NCBI RefSeq assembly: GCF_020531915.1
Contig: NZ_JAJAVG010000004.1
Span: 186,001-250,000, forward strand
Length of the DNA: 64,000 bases
Source of the DNA: Methylovorus mays
GTDB lineage: Bacteria; Pseudomonadota; Gammaproteobacteria; Burkholderiales; Methylophilaceae
Reading direction: 5' to 3'
Below, piece after piece: positions 8,277 to 15,651 of the stretch (positions within the stretch are counted from its first letter, which is position 1; each line of letters begins with the position of its first letter). The notes below the pieces were generated by a model. The model did not search any database. It saw only the letters and a list, made by a program, of their open reading frames with translations, and was not told the origin of the DNA. Made by a program: the position numbers and the translations under genes.

Positions 8277-9546
8277 GCGCGTATTCGCCCTTGCAGATGC
8301 CAATAGCTTCTATGCCTCATGCGAGAAAGTCTTCAGGCCAGACCTAGAGGGAAAGCCTGTGGTTGTACTCTCGAATAATGATGGGTGCGTGGTTGCCCAA
8401 TCCAAAGAAGCCAAGGCATTGCTGAAGCTCTGGATGTGCCGTCCGTGGTTCGAGATTGAAGAGGAAGCCCTCCGGTTGGGTGTGGTCCCGTTCTCATCCA
8501 ACTATGAACTGTACGCAAACATGAGCAATCGCTTCATGACCACCTTAAGGCAGATCTCCCCCCGGCAGGAGGTGTACTCAATTGATGAGTCATTCCTTGA
8601 GATGACGGGCATTACTCGTAACCTGACCGACTACGGCCAAGAGATAAAGCGGACGGTGAAAGACTGGACAGGGTTACCCATCTGCGTGGGGTTCGGTCAC
8701 TCCAAGACCCTAGCCAAGCTCGCCAATCATTGCGCTAAGAAGCAGATGCAATGGGAGGGTGTGTGTGACCTTACAGCGCTCTCAGAGCGTGAGCTTGAGG
8801 CTATCCTAGGGCAACTTCCGGTAGACACTGTATGGGGCGTAGGGCGACGCTTACAGGCCAGCCTAGCAACGGTAGGGGTAGAGAATGTCCTCCGATTGAA
8901 AAGGGCAGACCCTAAGCGTGTCCGAGATAAGTTCGGGGTGGTCCTTGAGCGCACCGTGAGAGAGCTTAATGGGGAGGTGCTGATTGAGATGGAGGAGATG
9001 GTACCAGAGGCTAAGCAGGTCATGTCTTCCCGGTCATTCGGTGCACGAGTCCACCAGCTCAAAGACCTTGAAGAGGCCATAAGCTACCATGCGAGCAACG
9101 CTAGCCAGCGACTCAGGAGCAAGGGCCTCTACGCTAATGCGGTGTACATCTTCATTCAGAACAGCCCCTTTGATAAGGCTGAGTACTATGGGCCTAGCTG
9201 TACCGTGGCGCTGCCCTGTCCTACGGATAACACCTTGCAGATTAACAAGGCGGCCCTATGGTTACTGAAGCGTATCTACCGCCCCGGTATCTACTATCAG
9301 AAGGCAGGGGTGATGCTGATGGAGCTGGTACCCAAAGGAGGGCAGCAGCAAGAGCTTCTAGGCTACTCTGAAGCAACGCCTAAAGCTCAAGCTTTGATGG
9401 AAACCTTGGATCGAATCAATACAAAGTATTCCAAGGGGATGCTTAAGGTGGCCTCAGAGGGGGTAGAGAACGCCTGGGTAATGCGCAGAGGCTTTAAGAG
9501 TCCGAACTATACGGGGGATTGGGGGCAGCTCAGACTCATTAAATGA
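8254..9546 (+). CDS. umuC: UmuC-like Y-family DNA polymerase V subunit
   Basis: At 430 residues this is a full-length UmuC/ImpB/MucB/SamB-type polymerase, which copies past damaged bases with low fidelity. The catalytic carboxylates are present: D15 in [14 protein letters not shown] and D111-E112 in [12 protein letters not shown]. The palm, the helix-hairpin-helix segment ([16 protein letters not shown]) and the C-terminal little-finger region all read through without interruption. It overlaps umuD by 23 bp. The stop codon TGA lies at the very border of the IS256-type insertion, but the protein looks complete. With UmuD it should raise mutation rates under DNA damage. Confidence 0.95.
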   Translation: MSSAQQLKRVFALADANSFYASCEKVFRPDLEGKPVVVLSNNDGCVVAQSKEAKALLKLWMCRPWFEIEEEALRLGVVPFSSNYELYANMSNRFMTTLRQISPRQEVYSIDESFLEMTGITRNLTDYGQEIKRTVKDWTGLPICVGFGHSKTLAKLANHCAKKQMQWEGVCDLTALSERELEAILGQLPVDTVWGVGRRLQASLATVGVENVLRLKRADPKRVRDKFGVVLERTVRELNGEVLIEMEEMVPEAKQVMSSRSFGARVHQLKDLEEAISYHASNASQRLRSKGLYANAVYIFIQNSPFDKAEYYGPSCTVALPCPTDNTLQINKAALWLLKRIYRPGIYYQKAGVMLMELVPKGGQQQELLGYSEATPKAQALMETLDRINTKYSKGMLKVASEGVENAWVMRRGFKSPNYTGDWGQLRLIK

Positions 9547-10834
9547 CTCATTGCTAAGTACCTCATCATTGAAGGTCAAAAATGAGGCATTCGGGTTTCA
9601 AACTGGATGCTGAATCGATTCAAGGCACTTTTCCAATCGCGCAAGGGTAAGTTCCAGTTTTGACTGATGTTATTCAAAGCGAGATAGAACAGTTTGATTA
9701 ACGATTCATCGTTGGGGAAGGAGCCACGGTGCTTGATGATTCTCCTTAAGCTCATATTCACCGATTCGATAGCATTGGTTGTATAGATGACGCGCCTAAT
9801 CTCGGGAGGATAATCAAAAAAGGGTGTAATTCTGTACCAGTTCCGCCTCCAAGATTGCGCGATAGGAGGGTAGAACGCGTCCCATTTTTTCTCAAATGCA
9901 GTCAACCACTCCTCAGCCTCAGCAATCGTTGCTGATTGGTATATGCGTTTTAAGTCTGCTGCGACTTCTCTGCGAAGCTTCCAATGCACGTAATTCATGC
10001 TGTAGCGCACCATGTGTACAATACATAACTGGACGGAAGTCTGTGGAAAAACTGCTTCAATTGCTTCGGGGAATCCCTTCAAGCCATCCACGCAAGCAAT
10101 GAAAATATCTTGCACCCCTCTGTTCTTCAACTCAGTAACGACTTGTAGCCAGAATTTGGCACCTTCGTTTTGAGAAATCCAGATACCCAAAACCTCCTTT
10201 TCCCCTTCCATGTTGATGCCTATTGCTAAGTAGACCGCTTTAGGCCTTACTGCACCAGTGTCTCGAACTTTTACATGTAAGCAGTCCAGGTAGACAACCG
10301 GATAGACCTCATCCAGCGGTCTGTGTTGCCATGCCTTCAGATCATCATTTACCCGATCGGTTACTGTGGAGATTGTGGATGTGGAGACTTCAAACCCATG
10401 CGTATCTTCAAGATAACTTTGAATTTGTCTGACGGTCATCCCACGTGCGTATAAGGCGATGATCTGGTCATCGTAGTTGGTTGTGTTGCTTTTGGAAGGA
10501 GTTATAAGCTGCGAGTCGAGGGGGATTTCTAGGTCATGCGAGGGTTGACCTTTAATCATTCTTTGAGAGTTTTGGGTAAAGCCATTCCCATGAGAGACGG
10601 ATGTAGACAGGGTAGAGTTTTTTACGGGTATGTTGTTCTCCGTCATCTCACTCTCAAGCACTCGCTCAATCAGTGCGCGAGCTAGTTGCTTAATGAGTCC
10701 AGCTTCTTCAATAACGCCTTCGGTCTTATATGTAGACAGAGCGCTATCCACAACATCCTTAGAGCCATCCTTGTGAACTGCTTTGATAATATCAGCCATC
10801 TGAATCTCCTAGGGTAGGGTCATTTCCAAATGAC
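9541..10834 (-). mobile_element. IS256-family insertion sequence, ends unresolved
   Basis: The insertion is defined by its transposase gene (9576-10799). A perfect palindrome GTCATTT-CC-AAATGAC lies at 10819-10834, and the half-site AAATGAC recurs at 9541-9547, spanning the umuC stop. These may be related to the termini, but I could not align convincing terminal inverted repeats or a target duplication, so the limits given are approximate. Confidence 0.6.
9576..10799 (-). CDS. IS256-family transposase
   Basis: The 407-residue protein matches the IS256 (mutator-like) family in length and motifs. The catalytic DDE triad is recognisable: D172 (VYLDCLHVKVRD), D238 (ACVDGLKGFPEAI) and E345 (YTTNAIESVNMSLRR), with the family-typical C-x-x-H box (QLCIVHMVRYS) after the second Asp. 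The frame is intact, so the enzyme may be active. It lies between umuC and the element's membrane-protein genes and points leftward, opposite to the other element genes. It was probably acquired after the element formed. Confidence 0.95.
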   Translation of the reverse strand: MADIIKAVHKDGSKDVVDSALSTYKTEGVIEEAGLIKQLARALIERVLESEMTENNIPVKNSTLSTSVSHGNGFTQNSQRMIKGQPSHDLEIPLDSQLITPSKSNTTNYDDQIIALYARGMTVRQIQSYLEDTHGFEVSTSTISTVTDRVNDDLKAWQHRPLDEVYPVVYLDCLHVKVRDTGAVRPKAVYLAIGINMEGEKEVLGIWISQNEGAKFWLQVVTELKNRGVQDIFIACVDGLKGFPEAIEAVFPQTSVQLCIVHMVRYSMNYVHWKLRREVAADLKRIYQSATIAEAEEWLTAFEKKWDAFYPPIAQSWRRNWYRITPFFDYPPEIRRVIYTTNAIESVNMSLRRIIKHRGSFPNDESLIKLFYLALNNISQNWNLPLRDWKSALNRFSIQFETRMPHF

Positions 10835-10996
10835 TGTTTACGCTCAGTCCTTTACGTCAGTTTGAACATTTCATTAGGGAAATATTTCAGAAAAAATGTG
10901 AAACCACTACACGGTAGTGATCGCGCCTATGCATCCCCCCGTGGCCCCCTTGCAATCTCAGGGTTGATCTATGAGGGTAGGCATCATGTTCACTTG

Positions 10997-11030
10997 TGGT
11001 CGGTGCCCGGAGCCGGGGTCGAACCGATAC
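10997..11030 (-). repeat. tRNA 3'-end-like fragment (first)
   Basis: Read on the minus strand it contains GGTTCGACC, like a T-loop, followed by CCGGC, TCCGGGC and ACC, as in a T-arm, acceptor 3' strand and A73-CC end. The 5' side of the T stem pairs poorly, and no D-arm or anticodon arm precedes it. It is a fragment at best, perhaps an old attachment-site relic. Confidence 0.35.
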
Positions 11031-11041
11031 AGGTATTGTAG

Positions 11042-11072
11042 TGGCGGCAGGGGCGGGATTCGAACCAGCGTC
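11042..11072 (-). repeat. tRNA 3'-end-like fragment (second)
   Basis: Read on the minus strand, GCTGG-TTCGAAT-CCCGC forms a T-arm with one mismatch. It is followed by CCCTGCC, then G and CCA, like an acceptor 3' strand with discriminator G73, as in tRNA-Ser. There is no remainder of a tRNA. It is probably a relic of a recombination site. Confidence 0.4.
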
Positions 11073-11121
11073 AGTTCAGGCATAATGACTGAAATATATA
11101 ACAATAATCAAGGCGTCAACG

Positions 11122-11664
11122 ATGCAGCGTTATTCGGAAACATCCCTTCTTGTTCTGATTTGTAATTTGCTATTCCTTACATCCTTGTTTCTACCAGCAT
11201 ACACGGTAGGAGGGATTAAAGAGGGGGCCTCGGTCATGTATGGTTACAACGCGCTATTGATTGGTTGGCTCGGCCCTTTCTCAGGCGAGTTCACATGGTA
11301 TGCCAATTTGTGTTACCTCATGGCGCTTAAAACTAAGAATATAACCTACGCCCTGCTGTGGGCAGTGAGTGGATTTGGAATTGCCCTTTCATTCCTGTTT
11401 GCTACCGAAACCTATTTGAATGAGGGAGTAGGCAATGCTCCTCTGCAATCGTATGAGGCTGGATATTATTTTTGGCTTGCTGCTATCGGATTGTTAACTA
11501 TCAGGCAAGGAATCGTAGCTTACAGTGAGGCTAAGAAGCGGGGCGGGAATGAACTTAAGCGTGGCCTAAAAGAGGTAATTGCGAAGTACTGGATGGTGAT
11601 AGCGTTTATGATCCTAGTGATTGCCGGTGAGATATTCACCTTTTCCTATAACTCTATGAAGTAG
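11122..11664 (+). CDS. Multi-pass membrane protein of unknown function
   Basis: I do not recognise this 180-residue protein. It has four or five hydrophobic segments: about residues 7-28 (LLVLICNLLFLTSLFLPAY), 44-68, 75-95, 118-135 and 156-173. No enzyme motif is visible, and the C-terminal half carries a basic loop (YSEAKKRGGNELKRGLKE). The next gene on the strand (11768) also encodes a membrane protein, and the two may form a unit. Their place on a mobile element next to recombination genes allows functions such as exclusion of related elements, but there is no direct evidence. Confidence 0.65.
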   Translation: MQRYSETSLLVLICNLLFLTSLFLPAYTVGGIKEGASVMYGYNALLIGWLGPFSGEFTWYANLCYLMALKTKNITYALLWAVSGFGIALSFLFATETYLNEGVGNAPLQSYEAGYYFWLAAIGLLTIRQGIVAYSEAKKRGGNELKRGLKEVIAKYWMVIAFMILVIAGEIFTFSYNSMK

Positions 11665-11767
11665 CCCCTAAGGATGAATCTAACCACTCGTTGTTCGTCG
11701 TCCTTCAGGCCATGCTGATTTCCCTTTGGGGCCCGATATTAAGAGCAAGACTGATGAAAGGAATGAA

Positions 11768-12139
11768 ATGGAAGAGAAAATTGAAGGGGTAGTCGTTGAA
11801 GAGTCAGCATGGTCTCTGTTTTGCCACATAACCTTGCCATTAATAGTTGCTACTCTGTTGGTGCTATACGCGATTTTTGCAGACCTGTCGGGAGGGGCGC
11901 TTCAGTTAACACAGCGAGCCGGTACGGTCATGATAGTAGTTGGGGCCTATGTAAGTTTCAAAGATTCTAAGGGTACCATTCGATCAATCCCTATGAGTTC
12001 TGGCGGAGTTAATGTTTATATTGATACCGATCTTTGGTACGGAAAATGGGGATTTGGGTATGTCGTAGCGGGGACTATCTTAAGCGGATATGGTGACCTA
12101 ATTATTTCCAAACTTCGGCATCTGGGTTGTTTTGGCTAA
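11768..12139 (+). CDS. Small membrane protein of unknown function
   Basis: The ATG at 11768 (protein begins MEEKIEGVVVEE) has AAAGGA six bases upstream, which decides the start; an upstream in-frame start at 11726 lacks this. The protein is 123 residues, with one strong TM helix (CHITLPLIVATLLVLYAIFA), a second hydrophobic stretch (AGTVMIVVGAYVSF) and a weaker one near the C-terminus. The N-terminus is acidic and probably cytoplasmic. I recognise no family. It follows the 180-residue membrane protein by about 100 bp on the same strand. Confidence 0.6.
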   Translation: MEEKIEGVVVEESAWSLFCHITLPLIVATLLVLYAIFADLSGGALQLTQRAGTVMIVVGAYVSFKDSKGTIRSIPMSSGGVNVYIDTDLWYGKWGFGYVVAGTILSGYGDLIISKLRHLGCFG

Positions 12140-12239
12140 TCTGTTAGCTAATTCCAAGCTTTGCGTTTGAGTGCCTTTATCTACAGAGCGTCAGTAAGTG
12201 ACCGGTTTCCAACACCCCTCCCAATCGTCAATCGTGCTA

Positions 12240-12301
12240 TGTTAGAAAGTATGTATTTCAATTTCCAACAGGTATTGATATACTAACATCACTTTCTAAC
12301 A
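12240..12301. promoter_or_regulatory. 11-bp inverted repeat upstream of serine recombinase
   Basis: The arms TGTTAGAAAGT (12240-12250) and ACTTTCTAACA (12291-12301) are perfect complements separated by 40 bp of AT-rich DNA. The right arm ends 15 bases before the recombinase ATG. Resolvases and invertases commonly bind inverted sites directly upstream of their own gene, so this is probably its operator and/or recombination site. Confidence 0.55.
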
Positions 12302-12316
12302 CTTCAAGGCCAATCA

Positions 12317-12901
12317 ATGACCTCCACAGTATTTGCATACGGGCGCGTCAGTACCGATGAACAGACAGCAGACAATCAGTTACTTGAGATACGCAGTGCA
12401 GGGTACCCCATTGAGCCTGAATACTGGTTTGCTGACGAAGGAGTTAGCGGCAAGACTCCGGCTCTTGAGCGTCCTCAGTTCGCCAAGATGCTCCATAAGA
12501 TACGCAAAGCGGAGACCTTGGTAGTCTCTAAGATTGATCGCTTGGGGCGCGACTCTGTTGATGTACTCCAGACTGTGAGGCACCTGCAAGATATGGGGGC
12601 TAGGGTGGTGGTACTCCAACTTGGCAATACCGATCTGACCTCACCCGCTGGAAAGCTAATGCTGACCATGTTATCGGCGGTTGCAGAGATGGAGCGTACT
12701 CTCATTGTTGAACGTACCAAGGCCGGACAGGCAAGGGCTTGGGCTGAGGGGAAAACCAAGGGTAGGCCTTCTAAGACCAACGCAGACCAGCGCATGGAAA
12801 TCTTGGAGCGACTCTCTAGGAATGACTCAGTGTCGGCAGTCGCAAGGGATTATGGAATCAGCAGGGCAAGTGTGATCAGTATCCGGGATGGGGCGATCTG
12901 A
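12317..12901 (+). CDS. Serine recombinase (resolvase/invertase family)
   Basis: The 194-residue protein starts with the catalytic domain motif FAYGRVSTDEQT, where S12 is the nucleophile. It contains the conserved VSKIDRLGRDSVDVLQTV and SPAGKLMLTMLSAVAEMERTLIVERTKAG segments. It ends in a small helix-turn-helix (SVSAVARDYGISRASVISI) that would bind the inverted site just upstream. Length and layout fit Tn3-type resolvases or Gin/Hin invertases rather than large serine integrases. No invertible segment or transposon partner gene is evident nearby, so its present task (multimer resolution, or a transposon remnant) is open. Confidence 0.93.
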   Translation: MTSTVFAYGRVSTDEQTADNQLLEIRSAGYPIEPEYWFADEGVSGKTPALERPQFAKMLHKIRKAETLVVSKIDRLGRDSVDVLQTVRHLQDMGARVVVLQLGNTDLTSPAGKLMLTMLSAVAEMERTLIVERTKAGQARAWAEGKTKGRPSKTNADQRMEILERLSRNDSVSAVARDYGISRASVISIRDGAI

Positions 12902-12984
12902 CCTTTAGGCGCTGGCTCAAGGCTTCTGCAATCGAGCTATAACGCATTATTCCTAGCTCTGTAAGGGCGTGGGTCAGTGCCGTA

Positions 12985-13175
12985 ACTCTTGGATTCAACC
13001 TGTAGTACTTTTTGCGTTAGAGACTGCTGCAAGGCGAGGGGAAATACTAGCCCTGAATCTTTACTGGGACTCCGAGCAATCTCTGGTCATGCCACGGCCA
13101 ACATGTTACAACGCTACGTTTCGATTGACCCTTCCGACTTGGCGCAAAAGCTTGCGACAAACGGGATGGACTGAG
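12985..13175 (+). pseudogene. Wrecked tyrosine recombinase remnant
   Basis: Two pieces of a tyrosine recombinase lie in different frames. One reads PVVLFALETAARRGEILALN, with the first catalytic Arg box. The other reads ISGHATANMLQRYVSIDPSD, with the final His box and Tyr region. The central part between them is missing and the frame is shifted, so this is a deletion derivative. It is distinct from the intact integrase at 15652. It suggests that an earlier integrative element contributed to this island. Confidence 0.75.
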
Positions 13176-13277
13176 TCATCCGGCCCGTCCCAGGATGTTA
13201 GGACGAATGCGTCCCTGAGCGTGTATTTGTCTGGCGGTATTAGGGGTGGCTATGTACAACAATAACGAAGCGTTTTT

Positions 13278-14564
13278 ATGAGCAGTTCACTAGATACACA
13301 ACAACACAACATACCCAAGGATCGCCTCTTCAATCCCTACAGACTACCCAGTACAGATAGTGCCAAGTCACTGGTAAGGGATGTACTCAGTCAACTAATG
13401 GAATACGAGTCTCACTTGGGGCTGCGGAAGAGGAAAAGAAAAGCTGCTGATCAGCAATCCTTTGAAGCGCTTGTAACAAGCCTGGTGTGCGATCTTGTAC
13501 ACATCCATCTGTCAGCCCCTGAAAGGATGATCCACATTTCGCTATCCAAGCGTACCCAAGGCCGGATCAAGCGTTATCACGCATACTCCTTCAGCAAGAC
13601 CCTTCCTGATGTTTTGCAATGCATGGCAAGCCCGGAGATGGGGTTTGTGCATTTGGAAAAGGGGCGCAGAGGACACTTTGGTGAGGGCAAGCAAACAACA
13701 ATACTCCCAGGTCCGCGATTACTTTCGCGTATCAAAGCTGCAGAGATTGAACTGGGCGATCTGTCTGTAGACATCCATCAAGAGACTATCATACTCAAGC
13801 AGTCCAAGGGGGCTCACTGGGACAAGGGGGAGTGGGTGGATTATCAGGATGACCGTACCACAGTTGAGTATCGGGACCACATGCTCAGGATCAACCAATG
13901 GCTGGCAGATGCTGATCTGCACTGCGATCTTTTTGATGATAGCGTCATCGATGTATCAGACCGGCTTCTCAGACGGATATTCAATAACGGGTCATTTGAG
14001 CAAGGTGGAAGGCTCTTTGGTGGCTTCTGGCAGGGGATGAGCAAGCAGCAACGGAAAGGAAACCTCTTCATCAACGGTAGCCCAATAGTTACCTTAGATT
14101 TCTCTCAGGCTGGCCCCATGATTGCGTACTCACTGGCAGGTGCTACACCTCCATCTGATGATGCCTATGCCATACCGTGGTACTCAACGCCAAAGAACCG
14201 TAAGTCGGTCAAGATGGTATTCAATGCCCTGCTCTACTCGGGCAAGGTACCCACAAGATTTCCTAAGGGAACAAGGGATGGTTTTGATAAAAAGGCAACA
14301 TTCCAAACCCTCATGGAGAAGGTTGCTGAGGTACATCAGCCCATAGCTCACCTTTTTGGGACTGGCGTTGGATTCAGGATCATGTTCATGGAAAGCCAAA
14401 TACTGGTCAAAGCACTGCTGGACTGTATTGATCATGGAATAGTAGCCCTCCCTGTGCATGACGCCTTGATTGTGCCTAAGGAGAAGGCTGAGGAAGTTAA
14501 AGGGATAATGCTTGAGTCCTTCAAGGAGGTTACTGGGATAGATGGGATGGTTGAGCTTGAGTAG
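13278..14564 (+). CDS. Family A polymerase-like palm protein, uncharacterised
   Basis: This 428-residue protein has no assigned function. Its C-terminal half carries three motifs in the order and spacing of family A DNA polymerases and single-subunit RNA polymerases: motif A VTLDFSQAGPMIAYSLAG (D274), motif B NRKSVKMVFNALLY (R308, K312, Y320) and motif C LPVHDALIV (H395-D396). Both catalytic Asp positions are therefore kept. Before motif A is a conserved-looking segment RIFNNGSFEQGGRLFGGFWQ. The N-terminal half (1-210) has basic patches (RKRKRK) but no recognisable exonuclease domain. It lies between the wrecked recombinase and a Cys/His-motif gene. It may be a minimal polymerase, terminal transferase or replication protein. 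The fold call is by motif pattern only. Confidence 0.6.
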   Translation: MSSSLDTQQHNIPKDRLFNPYRLPSTDSAKSLVRDVLSQLMEYESHLGLRKRKRKAADQQSFEALVTSLVCDLVHIHLSAPERMIHISLSKRTQGRIKRYHAYSFSKTLPDVLQCMASPEMGFVHLEKGRRGHFGEGKQTTILPGPRLLSRIKAAEIELGDLSVDIHQETIILKQSKGAHWDKGEWVDYQDDRTTVEYRDHMLRINQWLADADLHCDLFDDSVIDVSDRLLRRIFNNGSFEQGGRLFGGFWQGMSKQQRKGNLFINGSPIVTLDFSQAGPMIAYSLAGATPPSDDAYAIPWYSTPKNRKSVKMVFNALLYSGKVPTRFPKGTRDGFDKKATFQTLMEKVAEVHQPIAHLFGTGVGFRIMFMESQILVKALLDCIDHGIVALPVHDALIVPKEKAEEVKGIMLESFKEVTGIDGMVELE

Positions 14565-14680
14565 GTACTACATCATAGGTACCACCCTATATCTAATACC
14601 CTCTATTCATGGATTACTAACAGTAAAGGGAATGCTTTAGCTTCTCCTTAAGAGGGGCCCATAAGGAGCCTAAACACAAG

Positions 14681-15394
14681 ATGAAGAACCAGAGATTACT
14701 CGACAAGGTATCTACTCCCAACCACATGTATGCCTACTGCAGGATTATGGGCTGCTCAAATTCAGCTAGTGCAGGAACTGACAGTGGCCTGAATCGCTTG
14801 TATTGCCGCAAGCATCAGGAGCACTATTCCCGGCATGGAAGCTATATCAAGAAGAGCTATACCGCCAAGGAGATCGACCCCTATCGTAAAGTCGCCATGG
14901 GGTGGCTCAAGGCCAATCTTGATGATCCAGTAGTGGATCGCGCAATCAAGGGCATAGAGGGGTTGTACAAGTCAGCAGGACGCCATGTTGAAGCATTCAG
15001 GCTGAGTGGGCTCCCCCCACAGGAGAGAGCAAGGGCAGCATGGGCGAGGCTACGCGATGCGGGGATTGACCCTACAAAGCCGTTGGCAGCATGGATTGCT
15101 GTTGAGTTGATCTTTCTCGATGATCCACAGTCTGAGCGCAAGCAGCACTTCAGGTGGGTACAAGGGGCCAAGATCATCCATAGGCTGGCCAGCGGTTCTC
15201 ACAAGCGATGGGAGCGGCAAGATGCCAATGGCAAGGTGACTACCCTGGAGTTTCACAAGTACCCTCGCAGCCGTGGCAGAGTGCTGGTGCATTTGGGCGA
15301 ACAACTCCACAGGGTGGCCGAGCTTCTGGTAAGCCACAGGCTTGGTCAAATCAGATCGAAACTTGCTGTACTATCAAGCGCCCCTCCCTTATAG
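14681..15394 (+). CDS. Cys/His-motif protein, partner of the polymerase-like gene
   Basis: The 237-residue protein has no recognised family. Its N-terminus carries a likely zinc site: AYCRIMGCS (C20, C25) followed by LYCRKHQEHYSRHGSY (C42, H45, with further His). The remainder is basic and helical, with GLPPQERARAAWARLRDAG and a C-terminal block FHKYPRSRGRVLVHLGEQLHRVAELLV rich in Arg/His. This composition suggests nucleic-acid binding. The ATG at 14681 has AAGGAG upstream (14664-14669). The gene follows the polymerase-like gene by 116 bp on the same strand with no terminator between, so the two are probably co-transcribed and may work together. Confidence 0.6.
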   Translation: MKNQRLLDKVSTPNHMYAYCRIMGCSNSASAGTDSGLNRLYCRKHQEHYSRHGSYIKKSYTAKEIDPYRKVAMGWLKANLDDPVVDRAIKGIEGLYKSAGRHVEAFRLSGLPPQERARAAWARLRDAGIDPTKPLAAWIAVELIFLDDPQSERKQHFRWVQGAKIIHRLASGSHKRWERQDANGKVTTLEFHKYPRSRGRVLVHLGEQLHRVAELLVSHRLGQIRSKLAVLSSAPPL

Positions 15395-15485
15395 GTACAG
15401 GGCTTCAGATCGGCGCGGCAGGAGTGCAAGGGTACACCTCTTATCAGGTAGCCAAGGCATCTGCTAAGGGCGCATAGCCATCTTA
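15395..15485 (+). pseudogene. Short open relic, possibly of phage origin
   Basis: An open stretch continues to 15477 in a different frame from the preceding gene and reads TGLQIGAAGVQGYTSYQVAK before ending KASAKGA. The Ala/Gly/Gln-rich composition resembles ends of phage structural proteins, but it is too short to assign and has no start of its own. It may be the tail of a deleted gene. Confidence 0.25.
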
Positions 15486-15526
15486 AGGCCTCTCTCGGAG
15501 CAATCCTTGAGGGGCCTCCTTTTTTT
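15486..15526 (+). terminator. Rho-independent terminator after the polymerase-like module
   Basis: The stem AGGCCTCTC (15486-15494) pairs with GAGGGGCCT (15509-15517) with one G-T wobble, followed by CC and a run of seven T. It separates the 13278-15394 module from the integrase gene. Confidence 0.8.
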
Positions 15527-15612
15527 GATGTCTAGTAGCGCTGGTGGGTTTGAAATTGAATACAATCGAAGGTAGCAAGTTACAAGGTTGTATTTCACTC
15601 AATCAACAAGAG

Positions 15613-15647
15613 AGAAGGAGGTTTTTCAACAGCAAGTAGAAGGAGGT
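15613..15647 (+). promoter_or_regulatory. Duplicated strong Shine-Dalgarno before integrase
   Basis: AGAAGGAGGT occurs twice, at 15613-15622 and 15638-15647. The second copy is correctly placed five bases before the integrase ATG at 15652. The first has no start codon after it and may be a decoy or the remnant of a leader peptide. Confidence 0.6.
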
Positions 15648-15651
15648 ACAC

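Larger units (their letters stand above)
10835..11121. other. Noncoding stretch with tRNA-like 3' fragments
   Basis: No gene is supported here. A short inverted repeat CACTAC-ACG-GTAGTG lies at 10905-10919. Two segments 45 bp apart (10997-11030 and 11042-11072) resemble tRNA 3' ends read on the minus strand; they are described separately. Confidence 0.4.

Noticed and set aside
9541-10834. Assigning exact terminal inverted repeats and target duplication to the IS256-type element
   Set aside because: Only a 7-bp shared half-site was found; it overlaps the umuC stop and does not align as proper termini.
10971-11165. 64-residue open frame between the IS and the first membrane-protein gene
   Set aside because: It runs through the tRNA-like fragments, has low-complexity Gly/Arg composition, no ribosome site, and overlaps the better supported gene at 11122.
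13278-14564. Reading the polymerase-like protein as a T7-type RNA polymerase
   Set aside because: The motif C HDA and motif B pattern fit both classes, and length and N-terminus fit neither well, so I left the nucleic-acid product open.
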